A stretch of 57,411 bases of DNA from Alphaproteobacteria bacterium (GTDB taxonomy: Bacteria; Pseudomonadota; Alphaproteobacteria; TMED109): assembly GCA_022824395.1 (NCBI GenBank), contig JAJDZX010000133.1, positions 1 to 57,411 on the forward strand, written 5' to 3'. The stretch's first letter is position 1. The number at the start of each line of letters is the position of its first letter. A model generated the notes under the pieces. The model searched no databases. It was not told the origin of the DNA and saw nothing but the letters and a program-made list of their open reading frames with translations. Of this stretch, positions 31,544-40,010 are shown piece by piece. The position numbers and the translations under genes were made by a program.

Positions 31544-32211
31544 ACGAACCCGCCGGCGGGCATCCGCACGCGCACGACCACGGCAGCTACGACGTGGACC
31601 CGACGCACCGCCATCCGCCGCAACCGGACCTCGAGGACACCCCCCTCGCGCGCCATCAGTTGATGCAGATGGCGGTGACCTCGCTCCTGATCGAGAAGGG
31701 GATCTTCAGCGGCGATGACATGCGGGCCCAGGTCGAGCGGATGGACGGTCTCAACCCGGGCATCGGCGCGCGCCTCGTGGCCCGGGCATGGACCGACGAG
31801 GGCTTTCGCCAGCGCCTGCTGGCCGATTCCAGGGCGGCGGCGGCGGAACTGGGCATCGACACCGGGCCCATCCCCATCCTGGTGATGGAGAACACCCCCG
31901 AAACCCACAACCTGGTGGTGTGCACGCTGTGCTCGTGCTACCCGAAGTTCCTGCTCGGCGTGCCGCCCGACTGGTACAAGTCGCGCAACTACCGGCGCCG
32001 CGCTGTGCGCGAGCCTCGCAAGGTGCTGGCCGAGTTCGGGACCGAGCTTGGCCCCGACGTCGCCATCCGGGTGCACGACAGCACCGCCGACATGCGGTAC
32101 ATGATCCTCCCGGCGCGCCCGGCCGGCACCGAAGGCATGAGCGAAGCGGAGCTGGCCCGGCTGGTCACCCGGGACAGCCTCATCGGCGTGACGGTGCCGC
32201 GCGCGGGCTGA
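31540..32211 (+). CDS. Nitrile hydratase alpha / thiocyanate hydrolase gamma-type catalytic subunit
   Basis: A 223-residue metal-binding subunit. The claw-setting motif is VVCTLCSCYP (Cys128, Cys131, Cys133). The Thr in CTLCSC, rather than Ser, indicates the cobalt type. The oxidised cysteines of this motif bind non-corrin Co. Downstream PPDWYKSRNYRRRAVREPR and VHDSTADMRYMILP are family hallmarks. The N-terminus is His-rich (HPHAHDHGSYDVDPTHRH), which could help metal loading. No activator (P14K/NHase epsilon) gene is adjacent, which is unusual. It may hydrate a nitrile or hydrolyse thiocyanate. Confidence 0.9.
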   Translation: MNEPAGGHPHAHDHGSYDVDPTHRHPPQPDLEDTPLARHQLMQMAVTSLLIEKGIFSGDDMRAQVERMDGLNPGIGARLVARAWTDEGFRQRLLADSRAAAAELGIDTGPIPILVMENTPETHNLVVCTLCSCYPKFLLGVPPDWYKSRNYRRRAVREPRKVLAEFGTELGPDVAIRVHDSTADMRYMILPARPAGTEGMSEAELARLVTRDSLIGVTVPRAG

Positions 32212-32306
32212 CCGCTCCGTTTCCGCGTCGGCGCGCCGAACCCGGCACAGGCTGGCATCGAAGGCGCGGGCCGCACGGACTCATCTGCGTCCTTGACCAA
32301 GGGGCC

Positions 32307-32648
32307 GTGAGAGCTGGCCAACAGGGATGGGGTCCTGACGAAGGTAGGGGTACGAGCAAGGTCACCAGCAAGCTCCAGCTCACCATTCCCAGCGAGCTCG
32401 CGGACCAGTACGGGATCCGGCCCGGCGACCACGTCCGTCTCGAGGCGGCAGGCGAGGTCATTCGCGTCATGCCGGCCGACACGGGATCGAGAATGAAGGC
32501 GCTGGACATCAACACCCGTCCGGAGTTGTTTGATGCGGCGACAGCGCGGCAGCAGGCTCGCGAAGCAAGTCAACCGGTTTACCGAGCCAGAACCCGCGGT
32601 TGGGCCAGAGAAGCGCTCTACGCACGTGGTCGCCGGAACGCTGCCTGA
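32307..32648 (+). CDS. AbrB/MazE-type antitoxin-like protein with an altered start
   Basis: A SpoVT/AbrB swapped-hairpin domain: SKVTSKLQLTIPSELADQYG, then IRPGDHVRLEAAGEVIRVMP. In close relatives the protein begins at the Met just before SKVTSK; here that codon is ACG, with GGTAGGGG before it. Translation could instead start at GTG 32307 (AAGGGG upstream), adding 15 residues. The C-terminal tail of about 45 residues would bind a toxin, but no PIN or MazF gene follows. Either a solitary regulator or a decaying antitoxin. Confidence 0.65.
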   Translation: MRAGQQGWGPDEGRGTSKVTSKLQLTIPSELADQYGIRPGDHVRLEAAGEVIRVMPADTGSRMKALDINTRPELFDAATARQQAREASQPVYRARTRGWAREALYARGRRNAA

Positions 32649-32952
32649 CAGCATCGTCCGGACCGATCGCCGAGACAGCCGTTTCCCGGAAGTGCAGTCG
32701 ATTGCGGCCGAAATGCCTCGAGGGTGTGCATGGAACGGAGGGTGACGCAGCCGCACGCCGGCAGCTTCTTGACTTTCAATGCGTTGCCCGATCAGCGCAC
32801 TGCCATGAACACACGCCGCCAGCCAGTGGGCGACCACCTCGGGAGCCCGTTCATGCATCTGGCCGGAATCGCATGGAATCCTCAGGAAATCGTTAGGTCG
32901 TATGCTGTTTGATGGACAGGATGCCCCTGCATCCTTAACGGGAGAAATAACC

Positions 32953-34677
32953 ATGACTACTCAGACCGTTCGGCCGACCGGCTCGCTCATTTTGGGAGCA
33001 GTCGTCGCCGGCGCGGTGGCACTGGTTACGAGCACTGCGTTAGCGCAGGACTACGTAACCGACGAGATGCTGCTCGAAGCAGCCCAAGATCCCAACAATT
33101 GGCTGATGGCGCCACGGGACTACTCTGGCACCCGGTACAGCCCGCTTTCCCAGATCAACACCAAGACGGTCAAACGCCTGGTACCCAAGTGGACCTTCTC
33201 GTTTGGCGTTCTCGACGCGCAGAACACGACACCCCTCGTGAACAACGGCGTGATGTATGCCACCGCATCACACGGCCGCACCTTTGCGATCGACGCCCGC
33301 ACCGGTGATGAGATTTGGCGGTACTACGACGAGATTCCGGAGGGAGTCGCAGGCAACATGTGCTGCGACATCGGGAACCGCGGCGTAGCGCTGTACCGCG
33401 ACAAGGTCTACGTCGCAACACCGGATTCCGACGTGGTGGCCCTCGACGCCAAGACGGGGGAAGTCGTCTGGCACCGGAACATCGGGAACTGGGAAGAGGC
33501 CTACACCATGACCGTTGCCCCGCTCGTCGTGAAGGGCAACGTGGTCGTGGGGCTTTCCGGAGCGGAATACCCGACCCGGCTCTACATCGAGGCCCTCGAC
33601 TCGGAAACCAGTGACCAGGTCTGGCGGCGCTACACCATCCCGGGACCGGGTGAACCGAACCACGACACCTGGGGCAGTGCGGAAGCCGCCGCGTACGGCG
33701 GGGCCTCGGCATGGATCACCGGTGCGTACGATCCCGAACTCGACACCCTGTACTGGGGCGTCGGCAACCCGAACCCCGACTGGGACGGCGCGGTACGCCC
33801 GGGTGACAACCTCTACTCCAACACCACGCTGGCCCTTGATCCCGCCACCGGAGAGATCAAGCACTGGTACCAGTACACCCCGCACGACGTGTGGGACTAC
33901 GACGGCAACAACGAGCCGGTCCTGATGGATGTCGACGGGCGGAAGCTCTACTTCCACGGCGATCGCAACGGTCTCCTGTACGCGATCGACCGGACCGACA
34001 GCAGCTTCGTCTGGGGTGTCCCGATATCCAAGGTCAACTGGATGACCGGGTTCACACCCGAAGGCCGGCCCATCGTCAATCCCGAGAAGGTGCCGACCTA
34101 CGACTACGAGGCGAAGGACATCTGTCCGGCGTCCGAGGGCGGAAAATGGTGGAACCCCATGTCGGTCAACCCCCACACGAAGATGATCTTCGTGCCGAGC
34201 CGCGAGATCTGCGTGGACATCCAGAGTGCGCCGCTCGGCGAGGGCCTGAACCCGCCCGAGCGCACCGTCGGCAAGCCCTACTGGGGCATCGGCACGATCG
34301 GCTGGAACCCGGGCTACGGGCAGCTGGTGGCGTTCGACGGACGGACCGGCGAGAAGGTCTGGACCGTCAAGGCGCCGTCCCCGTACACCAGCGGGCTGCT
34401 CACCACGGGCGGTGGCCTGGTGTTTGCGGGTACGCCGGAGGGTCAGTTCAAGGCGTACAAGCAGGACACCGGCGAGGAGCTCTTCTCCTACAACATCGGC
34501 ACCGGCATTTTCGGCAGCGCGATGACCTACGCCATCGACGGCCGTCAGTACGTCGCCGTACCGGCGGGCTTCGGCGGCTGGACCGGCTGGGCCATCTTCG
34601 GAAAAGGCGGTGCGCCGCAGCTGAAGGACAGCCGCAAGGGGGGCTACCTGATGGTGTTCGGCCTCTTCGACCGGTAG
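32953..34677 (+). CDS. PQQ-dependent alcohol dehydrogenase, predicted lanthanide type
   Basis: Periplasmic quinoprotein of 574 residues with a signal peptide (cleavage near TALAQ). PQQ-site features are the vicinal disulfide Cys137-Cys138 (NMCCDIGNRG) and tryptophan-docking repeats such as DARTGDEIWRY and DAKTGEVVWHR. The catalytic motif is PHDVWDYDGNNE: Asp315 is the base, and Asp317, two residues on, is the extra acidic ligand that marks lanthanide-dependent enzymes (Ca enzymes have Ala or Ser there). It oxidises alcohols and passes electrons to a cytochrome c, encoded about 100 bases downstream after a strong hairpin. ATG 32953 follows GGGAGAAA. Confidence 0.9.
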   Translation: MTTQTVRPTGSLILGAVVAGAVALVTSTALAQDYVTDEMLLEAAQDPNNWLMAPRDYSGTRYSPLSQINTKTVKRLVPKWTFSFGVLDAQNTTPLVNNGVMYATASHGRTFAIDARTGDEIWRYYDEIPEGVAGNMCCDIGNRGVALYRDKVYVATPDSDVVALDAKTGEVVWHRNIGNWEEAYTMTVAPLVVKGNVVVGLSGAEYPTRLYIEALDSETSDQVWRRYTIPGPGEPNHDTWGSAEAAAYGGASAWITGAYDPELDTLYWGVGNPNPDWDGAVRPGDNLYSNTTLALDPATGEIKHWYQYTPHDVWDYDGNNEPVLMDVDGRKLYFHGDRNGLLYAIDRTDSSFVWGVPISKVNWMTGFTPEGRPIVNPEKVPTYDYEAKDICPASEGGKWWNPMSVNPHTKMIFVPSREICVDIQSAPLGEGLNPPERTVGKPYWGIGTIGWNPGYGQLVAFDGRTGEKVWTVKAPSPYTSGLLTTGGGLVFAGTPEGQFKAYKQDTGEELFSYNIGTGIFGSAMTYAIDGRQYVAVPAGFGGWTGWAIFGKGGAPQLKDSRKGGYLMVFGLFDR

Positions 34678-34719
34678 GCCGGCAACCGTAGTCGGAACCG
34701 ACTTGCGGTACTATGAGGT

Positions 34720-34752
34720 CCCCGGGGGAGAGCGCTGCGCTCTCCCCCGGGG
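34720..34752 (+). terminator. 14-bp perfect hairpin between PQQ dehydrogenase and cytochrome c
   Basis: CCCCGGGGGAGAGC (34720-34733) and its exact complement GCTCTCCCCCGGGG (34739-34752) flank a five-base loop. A short T-rich run (TACTTCTTG) follows. It may end most transcripts after the dehydrogenase and let a fraction through to the cytochrome gene, or protect the upstream mRNA. Confidence 0.75.
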
Positions 34753-34783
34753 CTACTTCTTGCCTTGTCCCGCCAGAGCCGTC

Positions 34784-35170
34784 ATGCGCTTCAAGCTCTT
34801 CGCGAACTCTCTCCTGGTGACCGGCCTGGCTGCCGTTCTCTGGACTGCATTACCGGCCCTGGCCCAGGGTGACGCCAATCCGTTTACAGGCGACCCCGAC
34901 GCGATCGCCCAGGGCAAGCGGCTGTGGGCCGAGACCGGCTGCTACGCCTGCCACGGGAAGGAGGCCGGCGGAGCGGTCGGCCCTGATCTGACCGACGACC
35001 AGTGGGTCTACCGGCCGACAGACGCGACGATCTTCAAGGCCATCGCCAAGGGCCGGAAGGGCACCACGATGGTGGGCTGGTCCGGCAGCCTGACCGACGA
35101 GCAAATCTGGAAGGTCATTGCCTATATCCGCTCGCTCTACAAGGGCGATCCGGACAAGATCATCTGGTAG
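34784..35170 (+). CDS. Periplasmic cytochrome c (electron acceptor of the PQQ dehydrogenase)
   Basis: A 128-residue class I cytochrome c with a signal peptide (LPALAQ cleavage). The haem site is CYACH (Cys53, Cys56, His57) and the distal ligand is probably the Met in GTTMVGWSG. The terminal helix TDEQIWKVIAYIRSLY is family-typical. Its position right after the PQQ dehydrogenase fits the XoxG-like role of taking electrons from the quinoprotein. ATG 34784 is the first Met before the signal peptide. The hairpin upstream could set the enzyme:cytochrome ratio. Confidence 0.92.
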   Translation: MRFKLFANSLLVTGLAAVLWTALPALAQGDANPFTGDPDAIAQGKRLWAETGCYACHGKEAGGAVGPDLTDDQWVYRPTDATIFKAIAKGRKGTTMVGWSGSLTDEQIWKVIAYIRSLYKGDPDKIIW

Positions 35171-35456
35171 CTGGCCCCTCAGGGACTACCCTTCAATCGG
35201 CACCAGGTCGCGGCTGGGCGACGGGACCGGGCGGCCCGGGCTTACCCGTCCCCCCAACGTGCGATGCCGGCCATCGGGTGGCCGTGGCCTCGCGGAGCGT
35301 CATTCCACCGGCTCGCCGGCCAGTCCCGGAAATCACCGAAGCGCACGATCCCGCTTCGAAGCAAGAAAGCCATCCGATAAAGCGGCGCGGAACCAAGTTT
35401 CCCGCAAGGCGCCTGTCGACCGGGACGCCACGACCCCCAATCTGCCGTATCGCGTC

Positions 35457-36218
35457 CTAAGGTAATGATTCGATGCGCCATATTGAGGCGTCCGCGTTCG
35501 CACTGGCCCTGAAGCCGCCCTTTTGAACGTAACCTCGGATGCAGAGCCCGCTTGCCGTCATGCTGCCTTCGCCCATGAACAACTCACCGGCAACATCGGG
35601 CAGACCAATGGCACACCCATCCGAATGGATTTCGAAGACTCCGCCGCCGGGGACGCTGCAGCGCTGGCCGGCATTCAGCACTTGCCCGACACTGCAGGCC
35701 ATGCTGGGACCGCGGTGCGTGATCACTATTGCGTAGGTGTTTGATGCCTGACCGTCATCGGTCGCCACCCGCACGATGATCTCGAATAACCCGCGCGTGG
35801 TCCTTTCGGAAAACGCATGTCGGTACGAGACCACCGGCCCGCGATCCTGGGCCTCTCTCGTAAGGCCAACGTAGCGCGACATCGTCATGCCGCCTGCCGT
35901 GACTTGAAACGCGAGCCCCGCCCGGATGCCGTGTCCCGAGCTCATCTCCAGCGCAATGGCACCCGTGTTCTCGTCAAGCACGGCCGCGTAGGACGTCGTT
36001 CTCCGATCGAACGCAGGACTGATGGCGATCACATTGCCGCTTTCGTCCACGAGGTGCAGCGAATGCAGGTAGGCCGCGTCGCCGTCGATGCCATCCGTCT
36101 CCACGCCACGGCCTGCATCTGCGGCCGGATCCTCTGAATGGTCGCTGTCGCCTGTTGCGGTGTGAGATGCCGACACCCACAGTGCGGTCGCAATGATGAT
36201 CCCGAAGACCCGATTCAT
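35457..36218 (-). CDS. Secreted cadherin-like beta-sandwich protein
   Basis: A 253-residue secreted protein (signal peptide to about residue 22). Residues about 48-165 fit a cadherin-like/Calx-beta-type sandwich: LHSLHLVDESGNVIAISPAF, then TTSYAAVLDENTGAIALEM and later TYAIVITHRG. The C-terminal part has four cysteines (MACSVGQVLNAGQRCSV, SDGCAIG, GLCIRG) and ends in an ASIWRI motif, suggesting a second small disulfide-stabilised domain. Function is unknown; surface adhesion or substrate binding is possible. It is transcribed alone. Confidence 0.7.
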   Translation of the reverse strand: MNRVFGIIIATALWVSASHTATGDSDHSEDPAADAGRGVETDGIDGDAAYLHSLHLVDESGNVIAISPAFDRRTTSYAAVLDENTGAIALEMSSGHGIRAGLAFQVTAGGMTMSRYVGLTREAQDRGPVVSYRHAFSERTTRGLFEIIVRVATDDGQASNTYAIVITHRGPSMACSVGQVLNAGQRCSVPGGGVFEIHSDGCAIGLPDVAGELFMGEGSMTASGLCIRGYVQKGGFRASANADASIWRIESLP

Positions 36219-36652
36219 GTTGCTGGTTTCCTAAGGGGTGGCGCCGCGGGACCGGATTTCCCGGCACGGCCGTCTGTCCGCGAACGATTGATCGATCCCG
36301 CCGAACTCCTCGGAGGCGAAGACGCCAACGACACTTGCATCGCTAACCTGCCCGCTCGCTCCTTTCGGTGTCAATTGACTCACGGGTCGGCCGCCAGCAA
36401 GGTCGAGCCCGTTTGCCGGGCACATGCGTCGGCGTGGACCGGCTTGACCTCGACAGCACCGCGCCCTGGTACCTGTCTCTCCTGGGACTTACCTCGCTAC
36501 ACCTCCTTCGCCGCATATAATTCGGACTATGGATGCCCGGCGCCCTGGTCGGTGAGTTGGCGTGATCGCACACCTGCGTGCTGCCATGCGATCGGGTTTC
36601 GTTGACGGCGATGCGCCGGCGAACAGCGTCAGCGGCTGGATGTTCGCCCTCC
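36219..36652. other. Intergenic region without recognised genes
   Basis: About 430 bases. Open frames here lack start contexts and motifs. The segment near 36505-36540 is AT-richer (GCATATAATTCGGACTATGG) and could hold a promoter for the small genes to the right. No RNA gene was seen. Confidence 0.4.
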
Positions 36653-36904
36653 ATGAAGACGACGCGCAATTTTGACGAGCAGATCCGCCGGAAACGTCCG
36701 TACATCCGCCTCTCCTGGTGCAGTGACGTTATCGCGGACCCGTTGCGCTACGAAGTGCAATCGGACAGCCGGGTACGCTACTGGGGCAAGATCCGACGCC
36801 AGGGCGAAGCGGAGCCGCGCATCCTCCGGGTCGTGACGCTGGCCGATGGCGAAACCATCCACAACGAATTCTTTGACCGGGGCTATAGGAGGAACCAGGC
36901 ATGA
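36653..36904 (+). CDS. DUF4258-like small protein
   Basis: An 83-residue protein with a beta-rich centre (YIRLSWCSDVIADPLRYEVQ, then RVRYWGKIRR and ILRVVTLADGETIHNEFFD). Together with the following DUF2283 gene, which overlaps it by four bases, it matches a common small gene pair of DUF4258-like plus DUF2283 proteins, often proposed as toxin-antitoxin-like. The family match is by layout and pattern only. The start site is weakly supported, as no clear ribosome-binding site precedes ATG 36653. Confidence 0.6.
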   Translation: MKTTRNFDEQIRRKRPYIRLSWCSDVIADPLRYEVQSDSRVRYWGKIRRQGEAEPRILRVVTLADGETIHNEFFDRGYRRNQA

Positions 36905-37116
36905 AACTGCATTACTACCCGGACACCGACAGCCTCTACGTAGAGTTCAGGGCCGCACCCGGCGTCAAGACACACGACGTGGCCGACGGCCTGAACGTCG
37001 ACCTTGACGCCGACGGCAACGTCGTCGGCTTCGACATCGACCACGCGTCGCGGCGCCTTGATCTCTCGACGCTGGAGACCACGTCGCTACCGCTGCAACC
37101 CACGCGGATCGGCTGA
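36901..37116 (+). CDS. DUF2283 family protein
   Basis: A 71-residue protein with the DUF2283 pattern: MKLHYYPDTDSLYVEF at the N-terminus, then VADGLNVDLDADGNVVGFDI and DHASRRLDLS. AGGAGG lies just upstream of its ATG, inside the preceding gene, and the two overlap as ATGA (36901-36904). The molecular role of the family is not known; pairing with the upstream gene is a recurring theme. Confidence 0.85.
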   Translation: MKLHYYPDTDSLYVEFRAAPGVKTHDVADGLNVDLDADGNVVGFDIDHASRRLDLSTLETTSLPLQPTRIG

Positions 37117-37271
37117 TCCGTACCCATCGGCGCAGTATCCCGCACACCTGCTGCGCCCGGCGTGGAGGCCGTGCGACGACGCCCGCCGCATCATCAGAAT
37201 GAGAAAGGCCAACGTCCGCGAACGAGCACGCTGCGAGCACCGGCTCCGATGACGATCTCCCCGGTCTCCGC

Positions 37272-37571
37272 ATGCCGGAATGGCGGGCAAGATTCGTCAA
37301 GGCACCGGTTCGACGCGGCCGGTCGAAAGCGGACGTGACCAAGATCTCCACCATCCTCCGTCTCGACCCCGACGTCCTCGCTGCATTCCGTGCCAGCGGC
37401 CCCGGCTGGCAAAGCCGCATCAACGCGGCGCTGCGCAAGGCCGCCGGCCTCCCGGGACCGTCGGCCACACGCACCACACCCGTCGGCTCCGCCTACAACG
37501 GCTCCGTTGCCGATGAAGCAGACCAGCAGGGAGTCCTCGCAGATTGGTGTGAGCTCCCTCTCAAGACCTGA
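37272..37571 (+). CDS. BrnA-like antitoxin, without a BrnT toxin
   Basis: A protein of up to 99 residues. The centre STILRLDPDVLAAFRASGPG followed by WQSRINAALRKAAGLPG is the ribbon-helix-helix DNA-binding part of BrnA-type antitoxins. BrnA is normally preceded by the RNase gene brnT, which is not present here. The N-terminal PEWRARFVKA and the last 30 residues are atypical, so the gene may be a truncated or rearranged survivor. Confidence 0.6.
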   Translation: MPEWRARFVKAPVRRGRSKADVTKISTILRLDPDVLAAFRASGPGWQSRINAALRKAAGLPGPSATRTTPVGSAYNGSVADEADQQGVLADWCELPLKT

Positions 37572-37767
37572 CCGAACGTTTACTCACGGACTCACGCCGG
37601 ATCGAAGTGGATCCGAGCCGTATTCGGGACTCTCGTACTCCGCCCGGTACGCGGGATCCCTGCTCCACGGCTCGCCCGGTTCGGCCGACCTGGTCATCGC
37701 ACTCCGCCTGCGTGCCTCAGCGCCAGCTCGATAGACCCTTGCGCGGACAAGCCGAGCCGGTTTCAGG

Positions 37768-38532
37768 TCAGTGATTCCACCAGGGCAGGTCCGAGAATGC
37801 CCGGAGATCCAGCTCGTGCGTCCAGGCCGAGCGGTGCTGGTGCGCCAGGTGGAAGTACGTCTCGGCGATCTGGGCGGGCACCAGCAGCCCGTCGCGCTCC
37901 AGCCCCCTTTCCTCGCGGAGCCTCTGGAAGGCCTCCGGCCCGAGCATCTTCCCGAGGGTGTCCGGCGCATCCACCGCCCCGTCGATGAGGATGTGGACCA
38001 CGTGGATGCCCTTGGCGCTGAACTCCGCGTTGAGGGACTGGCACAGCATGCGCCGGCCGCCCATGGCCGCTGCGTGCGAGTGCTGCTCCTTGTTCCCGCG
38101 CATCGCCGCCGTGGCCGAGGTCACGAGGATGGTCCCCTTCCCCCGCTCCACCATGCGCGGGCACACGCTGCTCGCCGTGCGGAACAGGCCGAACGTGGCC
38201 ATGCGCCAGCCGCGCTCGAACGCCTTGTAGCTCGTGTCCGCGAGGGTCCGGTTGCCGATCTGGGCGCCGAGGTTGTAGACCACGACCTCGATCGGGCCGA
38301 TGTTCGCCTCCACGTCCGCGACCCGCTCCTCGATGCTGTCGGGCTCGATGGCGTTCAGCAGGAACCCTGACGCGCTCCCGCCGTCGGCCTTGATGCCGGC
38401 GACCAGTGTCTTCAGGCCCTCTTCGTCGGTCCGGCGGCACAACACCGCGTGGTAGCCCTCGCGGGCGAAGCGACGGGCGACATTGCCGCCGATTCCGGCG
38501 CCGGCGCCGATCACGAGACAAACTGGCTGCAT
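37768..38532 (-). CDS. Short-chain dehydrogenase/reductase
   Basis: A 254-residue classical SDR. The dinucleotide motif is GAGAGIGGNVARRF (slightly altered TGxxxGIG). The NAG-like motif reads YNLGAQIG. The catalytic region is LVTSATAAMRG with the family Tyr-x-x-x-Lys replaced by HSHAAAMGGRRM, which looks non-canonical. That group (SDRs with an SHAAAMGG-type site) occurs widely, and its activity is uncertain. ATG 38532 follows GGGAGCCCGAGG. The gene is divergent from the lar operon. Confidence 0.85.
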   Translation of the reverse strand: MQPVCLVIGAGAGIGGNVARRFAREGYHAVLCRRTDEEGLKTLVAGIKADGGSASGFLLNAIEPDSIEERVADVEANIGPIEVVVYNLGAQIGNRTLADTSYKAFERGWRMATFGLFRTASSVCPRMVERGKGTILVTSATAAMRGNKEQHSHAAAMGGRRMLCQSLNAEFSAKGIHVVHILIDGAVDAPDTLGKMLGPEAFQRLREERGLERDGLLVPAQIAETYFHLAHQHRSAWTHELDLRAFSDLPWWNH

Positions 38533-38789
38533 GGACCTCGGGCTCCCGCTGGGTGTGACACCGGGTGGACCCTCGACACCGCCAGCCGCCCACCGCGGCA
38601 ACGCGTCCCGGCGAGGCGAACCGTCACGGCCGGCGGCACACCGGTGGTACACTCGCGGGCCGCACCTTACAGCACGCGGCGGCCGACGCCTCCGATCAGC
38701 TGCACCCCCCGCGACCCCGGACCTGCCGGCGCGCCGATGCCGGCCCTTCCCGTCCATGCACGTCGTCCCCCGCTCCCGAGGACCCGCCG

Positions 38790-40010
38790 ATGCACGTTCA
38801 TCTCGATGCAGTGGGAGGGGCGGCCGGCGACATGTTCGCGGCGGCGATGGTTGACGCCTGTCCCGACTATGCAGAAGCCGTGGAGGCGGCCGTCCAGGCC
38901 CTCGGGCTCGGTGACCGGGTGTCCATCGCGTTCGAGACGCACAGCGACGGCGTGCTCTGCGGGCGCCGCTTCCGGGTCACCTGCCCCGCGCCGCCGCACG
39001 CAACGCCGGCCGACGTCGTCCGGGAATGGATCGCCCGGGCGGCGCTCGCACGGGCGGTGCGGCTTCGGGCCCTCGACGTCCTGGCGCTGCTGACCAAGGC
39101 GGAAGCCGGCGTGCACGGGATCCCCGAGAGCGCGGTGTCGTTTCACGAACTGGGCGGCCTCGATACCCCGGTCGACCTGGTCGCCGCGGCGGCGCTCATC
39201 GAGGCCGCCGGTTCGCCCAGCTGGTCGTGCGGCGTGCTGCCGCGGGGCCGCGGCCTGGTCCGGACCGAGCACGGGATGCTTCCGCTTCCCGCCCCGGCAA
39301 CCTCCCGGCTGCTGGACGGCATGGTGCTGATCGACGACGGGCTCGAGGGCGAGCGCATCACGCCGACCGGGGCCGCCATCCTCCGCCATCTCGCGCCGGA
39401 ACAGGCGGCGGATTTCATCCCGCGGCGCCTGCGCGCAACCGGGCACGGATTCGGCAGCAGCACGTTCGAAGGGCGGAGCAACGTCCTGCGGGCACAGTTC
39501 TACGAGCCGCCGGCCGAGAGCCCCGAGGCGGACCGGGTCGCCGTGCTGACCTTCGAGGTGGACGACCAGTCGCCGGAGGACCTCGCGGTCGGCCTCGAGC
39601 GCCTGCGTGCGGCGGACGGCGTCCTCGACGTCTCCCAGCACGCCGTCAGCGGCAAGGAGAACCGGCTGGCCGCCCGCGTCCAGGTGCTGGCCCGTCCCGA
39701 ACAGGCCCATGCCGTGTCCGACCGGTGTTTCCGCGAGACCACCACCCTCGGGCTCCGCTGGACGCTCACGGACCGCTTCCTCCTGCCGCGCACCATGATG
39801 AGCGTCGATGGTGCGGAGCATCCGATCCGCGTTAAGGTGGCGACGCGCCCCGACGGCGAGCGTTCAGCGAAGGCGGAACTTGCCGATCTCCGGGCCGCCG
39901 GCGTCGGGCAGGCGGGGCGGGCGGAACTGCGGGCCCGGGCTGAAAAACAAGCCCTGAGCGACATCCACGAAGACCACGTTGGAAGCGAGCGTGACCACGA
40001 CAACGACTGA
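38790..40010 (+). CDS. larC: LarC, nickel chelatase of the nickel-pincer cofactor pathway
   Basis: A 406-residue LarC. The start HVHLDAVGGAAGDMFAAAMV matches the family (HLDxxxGxAGDM). Further motifs are SFHELGGLDTPVDLVAAAAL, ITPTGAAILRHLA and the C-terminal domain VKVATRPDGERSAKAELADL. LarC inserts Ni into the bis-thioacid pyridinium mononucleotide in a CTP-dependent step. In some lactobacilli it is made from two frames by a programmed shift; here it is one continuous frame. First of the four-gene lar operon; overlaps larE. Confidence 0.92.
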   Translation: MHVHLDAVGGAAGDMFAAAMVDACPDYAEAVEAAVQALGLGDRVSIAFETHSDGVLCGRRFRVTCPAPPHATPADVVREWIARAALARAVRLRALDVLALLTKAEAGVHGIPESAVSFHELGGLDTPVDLVAAAALIEAAGSPSWSCGVLPRGRGLVRTEHGMLPLPAPATSRLLDGMVLIDDGLEGERITPTGAAILRHLAPEQAADFIPRRLRATGHGFGSSTFEGRSNVLRAQFYEPPAESPEADRVAVLTFEVDDQSPEDLAVGLERLRAADGVLDVSQHAVSGKENRLAARVQVLARPEQAHAVSDRCFRETTTLGLRWTLTDRFLLPRTMMSVDGAEHPIRVKVATRPDGERSAKAELADLRAAGVGQAGRAELRARAEKQALSDIHEDHVGSERDHDND

